From Metallyticus violacea (Eukaryota; Arthropoda; Insecta; Mantodea; Metallyticidae), in assembly GCA_030762175.1 (NCBI GenBank), contig CM060846.1:178251041-178315040 (forward strand): DNA of 64,000 bases, written 5' to 3'. The notes under the pieces are model-generated. The model saw only the letters and a program-made list of their open reading frames with translations, was not told where the DNA came from and made no database searches. Position 1 is the stretch's first letter. Every line of letters starts with the position of its first letter. This document shows positions 59,916 through 64,000 of the stretch, in pieces. The translations under genes and the position numbers were made by a program.

Positions 59916-60434
59916 CGAGCGGGAAGGCCCAAGCGGTAACTCTTGAAACTCGCATAATTCAGGTTTCAGGTTCAATTCCCGTTGGGCCGGCAATCCTGAC
60001 CTTGGTTTTTTTCGTGATTACCCCGTGTCACTTACACTAATGATGGGAGGGCATTTACATTCCACGAATTGCTGCTCTCCTATTTCAATCATTTCATTCC
60101 ATTAGTTCTGTCACAAGGTCAAAGTGCCAGGTCAAGGTCGGCTGGTGCGGTTTGACGGTGGCTTATGCTTTGGAAAGGTTACTTCCTCGGCGTCTGGAAC
60201 GGAAATGTAGCTTCTGAAGGGCTCGAACAACTCAGGTGGGGGCGTCAGGTGTTCTATCAAGAAACATGTTAGGGACCACATCTGCGTCCGCGTAGTTACC
60301 GTCAGTAGATCCTGACCGCCCGGCGTCTTTCTCCCTTCCTCCCACAGATGCTGCCATTGTGGCGCAGGCACAGCAGGCCTGCAGTGAGCATGGTCAAGAG
60401 TAAAATTATTCTCCTCCGCCCTAAACCATCCAAC
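59916..60434 (+). mobile_element. SINE-T, second copy
   Basis: Matches 45711-46188 block by block: GGCCCAAGCGGTAACTC head, B box GGTTCAATTCCC, GTTGGGCCGG, GATTACCCCGTGTCACTTAC, CATTCCACGAATT, AAGGGCTCGAACAACTC, TGTTCTATCAAGAAACATG, CTGCGTCCGCGTAGTTACC, GTAGATCCTGACCGCCCG, GGCGCAGGCACAG. About 520 bp. Confidence 0.88.
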
Positions 60435-60498
60435 CATGTCCTGTTTCTTTCCCGAATATGCTTTTGCGTCATGGTTCGGAGATTTAGTACAAAAAAGT

Positions 60499-60499
<1 letters not shown>

Positions 60500-60532
<33 letters not shown>
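60500..60532. repeat. Poly(T) run
   Basis: About 33 T shortly after SINE-T. No retroposed body is recognisable on the minus strand. Confidence 0.95.
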
Positions 60533-60535
<3 letters not shown>

Positions 60536-60844
60536 TTTAATAACAAACGTATCATATGCTAAAGGTTGCGGAAATTGTTTCTGTTTACGATCAACTTAAT
60601 AAATTCAATTCTTAAAAGTATAGGAAACAAATTAAAAAATACATGCACAGCGTTGGACCAAAAGCAAAAGAACAATAAATAAATAAAAATTAAATAAATA
60701 CGTTGCATTTTAGCACTGCAAAACTTCAAACTGAATTTGAAAACAATGTCTCTAAAATCTCTTAAACAATTGGGAACGAGGTAAATACACATCACCACAA
60801 CCTGCTAAAATATTCTTTCCCCGTAGAATAGAATAGCAGTGCAA

Positions 60845-61040
60845 GCATCACGACCGAGAGACCCGCAGAACAGAATAAAATATGCAATACATTTCTTCAG
60901 TTCGTAAACGAAGATGTTTTAGAACAATTTGTGTTTTTCAATGACGAGTGTAGTTTCACTTGCATGATCAAGGAGAAGCTCAAAAGCAGCAGTAAATCTC
61001 ATACACCGAAGTCCACTAGACCAATTTAAGTACAAGTGTG
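60845..61040 (+). pseudogene. Short transposase fragment, IS630/Tc1-like
   Basis: The frame reads NTFLQFVNEDVLEQFVFFND followed by ECSFTCMIKEK. This resembles the first-Asp block (FSDE..F) of a mariner-superfamily transposase common in insects. Only this block remains. It abuts the LINE reverse transcriptase fragment. Confidence 0.4.
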
Positions 61041-61154
61041 GTTTACATAAAATAGGACACTAAATATAGGCCTGAATTTTACGGCGAAACAATTAATTTT
61101 GACCGAAGCAGCGCTAATTTTGGAAGGGAATTTACTTCCATCACGTACAGTGTA

Positions 61155-62480
61155 ATGGCAGAAACTGTTGGAGAAAGGGCTGTAAGGTAAATGTTGAAAG
61201 CTCTGATGGCAATTTATGAGAGATTAAATTTCTGTGTGAGGTGCGTAGAGAATAATGTAACCCTGAGCGTAGACTTTAACAGAGAAGTTAAAAACAAAGA
61301 TGCAGTCTTTCACCCCTTTTATTTAACTTATTCATAGATGACATTTCAGTAGGTTTGTGTGAAGCTGACCATGAGGCACCAATTGTGGGAGATCAGAAAA
61401 TACCAACACTCGTAAACAGACGATGTATTGTGCTCAACTTTAGTGGCGGGTTACTGAGATGCATTAACAGTCTTGGAATTTATTGCACTACCTGGGTCTT
61501 ATGGTCAATGTGGAGAAAAATACGGTTACTTTTGAAAAAGGGTCGGTTTTCAGCAAGGAAGGGTCCTGGTATTATCAGGGTAAAAGAATACAAAATGTTA
61601 AAAGCAATATATTTAGGTATTAACTTGCACATTGACTACTCAAAATGAAAAGCGAGGATACATCTGGGATGTATGTCAGCACTTTACAATGCAAAAATAA
61701 GAGCGACAATAAGTTAAGGCGCGGAAATGTGGGATTGAGAGCGAGCAGAATATCTATTACAAATTCCGACTAATTTTCTGAAAAAAAAGTTCATGTTTTG
61801 ACAGGAGCGCAGTAAATTGTGGAGTGAGAAAAGAGCTTTGCAATATTTGTGATACAATATTTTTTCAAAATCGGGGCGGTTAAATATTGGCTTGAATTAA
61901 GGGGGGCGGACACAATGTTAAAATTCATTTGCTATCAGGGACAATACCTGGAAACTGGAGACTGGGCATCTACCATAAAAAGGGATTTGGAAGGAATAGG
62001 AATGGGGTGGGTGTGGGAGTTGAGAGTTAGAAATACAAGAAATATTTGGAGGAAAGTTAATTGATATTGATAGGCAGACAGTGGAAGCTGAGTGTTATAA
62101 CAAAGTATCGCTAGAATTACAATGAGAACTAAAAGAGGCGTGGGAGAGGGAAATATATATATATAAACGCAATGACAGAAGAAAACAAAGCGGCAATGGC
62201 ATGGCTGGGCTTCGCGAGATGGAAAGCGCGGAAATGACGGATGTTGCAGGCGAAAGAATGTGCCTGTATATGGTAAAAAGGAAAATTGGGTACAAATTCT
62301 TGCAAAATGTGAAGCTACAGAGTGCTGGTGGTCGCAGATTTTCTCCGAAAAATTTTAATGGTCAAGAAGGAGTAAAACGGCATATCTAAATGTGGCATTG
62401 GATAAAAATAATTGGCAGGGACTATGTAAATTTATTAGGAAGATTAGGTAGGCAAGAGAAAGTCTCTGGCTAGAGAGGAC
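61155..62480 (+). mobile_element. LINE reverse transcriptase fragment, decayed
   Basis: Reading frames in sequence: WQKLLEKGL and MLKALMAIYERLNFCVRCVE (61155-61240); CSLSPLLF-like box and LFIDDISVGLCEADHEAPIV with shifts (61290-61370); the YADD box, now TDD (GACGAT at 61419-61424) beside a frameshift; ILVNVEKT-like; AIYLGINLHIDYSK (61604-61645); the thumb-like segment SAVNCGVRKELCNI (61804-61845); VKYWLELRGADTMLKFICYQ and DWASTIKRDLEGIGMGWVWE (61870-62020). It weakens after 62060 and fades by 62480. In the intact element this enzyme copies RNA onto nicked target DNA. The endonuclease part is absent, so it is 5' truncated. Confidence 0.8.
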
Positions 62481-62636
62481 ATAACATATAATCTACTGAT
62501 ATATTTTAAATGCACTTCTGTTATATGTATATATGCATGTATGAACAGAATCATGCATTTCTCTTGTTTAGTGTCTTAAATTCAAAAATTCTTTAATGGT
62601 ATTTTTACCAATATGACGGGGGAGGTTATTTCATAG

Positions 62637-62639
<3 letters not shown>

Positions 62640-62699
<60 letters not shown>
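62640..62699. repeat. (GT)n microsatellite
   Basis: About 30 GT units. Confidence 0.97.
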
Positions 62700-62702
<3 letters not shown>

Positions 62703-62829
62703 TCTGTTTGTTATTTTTCTCAGCATTTCATATGTGTAAATAGGAGCACAAACCGTTTGGCTAGACCGGTGTACTGTATAAGTGTTTAATTATTGAAATA
62801 AATACCTTACTACTGCATTTACTAAAGAA

Positions 62830-63180
62830 GAAATGCATGGCGGTACCAGCAAAATGAAGCTACAATTCATAGAGCTCGGATTTCAACATTATTCGACAGT
62901 TGCCAGCTTTAACAGATACTACGAATCACATGAATGCCCCAACGTAAAACTAAAAGGAAGGGATCAGCTGGTGTCTGACTCTTTGGAGTACATTAATGGA
63001 TTTCGGAACAGGCTAAGACTTTCCATGCTAAGACTTTAAACTTTTCTGAATTTTGTGCAGACATTCAGAACATCAGAAATGAATTCAGTTCAAGATTCTC
63101 AGACTCTGAAAAAATGAAGAGCAGTAATACATTATTCCACTATCCAACTGGAATTGGAAGAAGCTGAAACAACCCATACC
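62830..63180 (+). pseudogene. hAT transposase C-terminal fragment (GTF2IRD2/ZBED-like)
   Basis: The frame reads NVKLKGRDQLVSDSLEYING and then FRNRLRLSML (62940-63035). After a shift, DIQNIRNEFSSRFSDSEKMK (63060-63120) follows. These blocks are the well-known region downstream of the insertion domain in hAT-derived GTF2IRD2-type proteins (VKLQG...L...Y..GF..KLRLWE, then EF.SRF.D). The rest of the transposase is missing. It is a relic beside a LINE piece. Confidence 0.65.
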
Positions 63181-63279
63181 AATTGTGGTTAGGTTGGCAA
63201 TGAACAAAATTAAATGGACAATATTGAAACATTGTAGCATCCTAAATTTAACTGGAATTTTTATAGATCAAGACTATGG

Positions 63280-64000
63280 AAAAAAAGAGAGGGAGATCAG
63301 GAACTCATAAATAAAGAAAATGAATCTGGCAAAGGAAGAGAAAGAAAAAAAAAACATATGTAAAAGGCATAGAATGATGGATTCACGGAAGGAAACAAGA
63401 AGTGAGTCTGTGGCGAAACATGAAAGAACAGCTAACGAGAAATGGCGAGTCACTGAAATATCTGGAACTGGAAGTTGCAATGAGGCTCGAGTGTAAGGAA
63501 AACATGGGTGGCGTGAGGAGAGAGGGAAAGAAGAAGAGGAAACCTGTTTTACATGGAAAGAGGAGTATGTTGCGCTTTTCTGGGAGAGTTTGATATCCAA
63601 AAGTGGGAAAATAAGAAAATATGTAACTCTAGAGGCACTGAAGGTAGGAAAGATAAAGGGAACAGTGGAAAAGCTCGAGTCTATGGTAAGGTGGGCAGGA
63701 AGTAAGATGAAACTTACTCAAAGAGGAACTGCAAAACGTTACGGATGGTACGATGGAGAGTGTATCGAAGTAAGGAAAGAAGTGTTTAAGGATTTAATAA
63801 GATGGAGAAGATCAGAAGAGGAAGATGATATGCAATTTTTCTGTTCAAAAAGGGGGATATAAATTCCTTGTGCAGGATAAAAAGAAAGAGTGCCAACAGA
63901 GAATGGGTGCAAAAATTAAAGAAGTAGTGATAGCTAAAAATAGTAAATATATATGGGCAGCTGTGAAGGATGTTTTAAGGAGGAGAGGAGGAGAAAACAA
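63280..64000 (+). mobile_element. LINE ORF2 linker between endonuclease and reverse transcriptase, cut by the window end
   Basis: The frame at 63590-63862 reads TLEALKVGKIKGTVEKLESM, VRWAGSKMKLTQRGTAKRYG, WYDGECIEVRKEVFKDLIRW. It then continues with a shift as KKKECQQRMGAKIKEVVIAK and YIWAAVKDVLRRRGG to the end. The WYD-x-EC motif and the K/R/E-rich helix before KYIW are typical of the linker preceding the reverse transcriptase in insect non-LTR elements. The reverse transcriptase, if present, lies beyond 64000. This is a different copy from that at 61.2 kb, since the order is reversed. Confidence 0.7.

Overview
This window looks like intergenic or intronic DNA from a large, repeat-rich animal nuclear genome, most likely an arthropod. 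It is AT-rich and full of long trinucleotide and dinucleotide runs. No open frame exceeds 257 codons, and there is no operon structure. Every long frame I recognise is a decayed transposable element of a kind common in arthropod genomes: mariner, a second IS630/Tc1-like DDE family, hAT and non-LTR retrotransposons. The species cannot be named from sequence alone. I found no convincing intact host gene, no functional tRNA or rRNA gene and no CRISPR array.

Layout. 1.44-3.85 kb: an old LINE (ORF1 with a damaged CCHC knuckle, then the ORF2 endonuclease), interrupted by a SINE with a perfect 12-bp target duplication. 4.3-9.2 kb: trinucleotide runs and SINEs. 10.4-11.6 kb: decayed DDE transposase copy A. 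14.6-23.6 kb: a string of SINEs, a 41-bp inverted repeat and an antisense hAT-like remnant. 24.5-25.6 kb: decayed mariner with an internal duplication. 26.2-26.9 kb: hAT-type non-autonomous element with terminal inverted repeats. 27.5-29.3 kb: broken copy of an unclassified repetitive arthropod ORF family. 30.8-32.1 kb: decayed mini/microsatellite. 34.6-35.5 kb: LINE 3' end. 36.4-37.2 kb: DDE copy B. 39.4-41.6 kb: SINE, near-complete mariner and a chimeric inverted SINE. 44-48.7 kb: SINEs. 49.4 kb: zinc-finger remnant. 58.0-59.1 kb: DDE copy C. 59.4-60.4 kb: two SINEs. 60.8-64 kb: transposase fragment, LINE reverse transcriptase, hAT C-terminal fragment, and a second LINE piece that runs off the window.

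The most coherent signal is the SINE population. I see at least 21 copies or pieces in four families, each with a different tRNA-like head. I call them L (Leu/Ser-like), R (Arg-CCT-like), E (Glu/Asp-like) and T (Thr-like, with a long ~430-500 bp body). Five insertions have target duplications of 11-16 bp, as expected for LINE-driven target-primed reverse transcription. One locus is a foldback R-family pair fused to an L-family body. Three DDE transposase remnants share an unusually long spacing between the second Asp and the Glu position. None of these elements appears able to move today.
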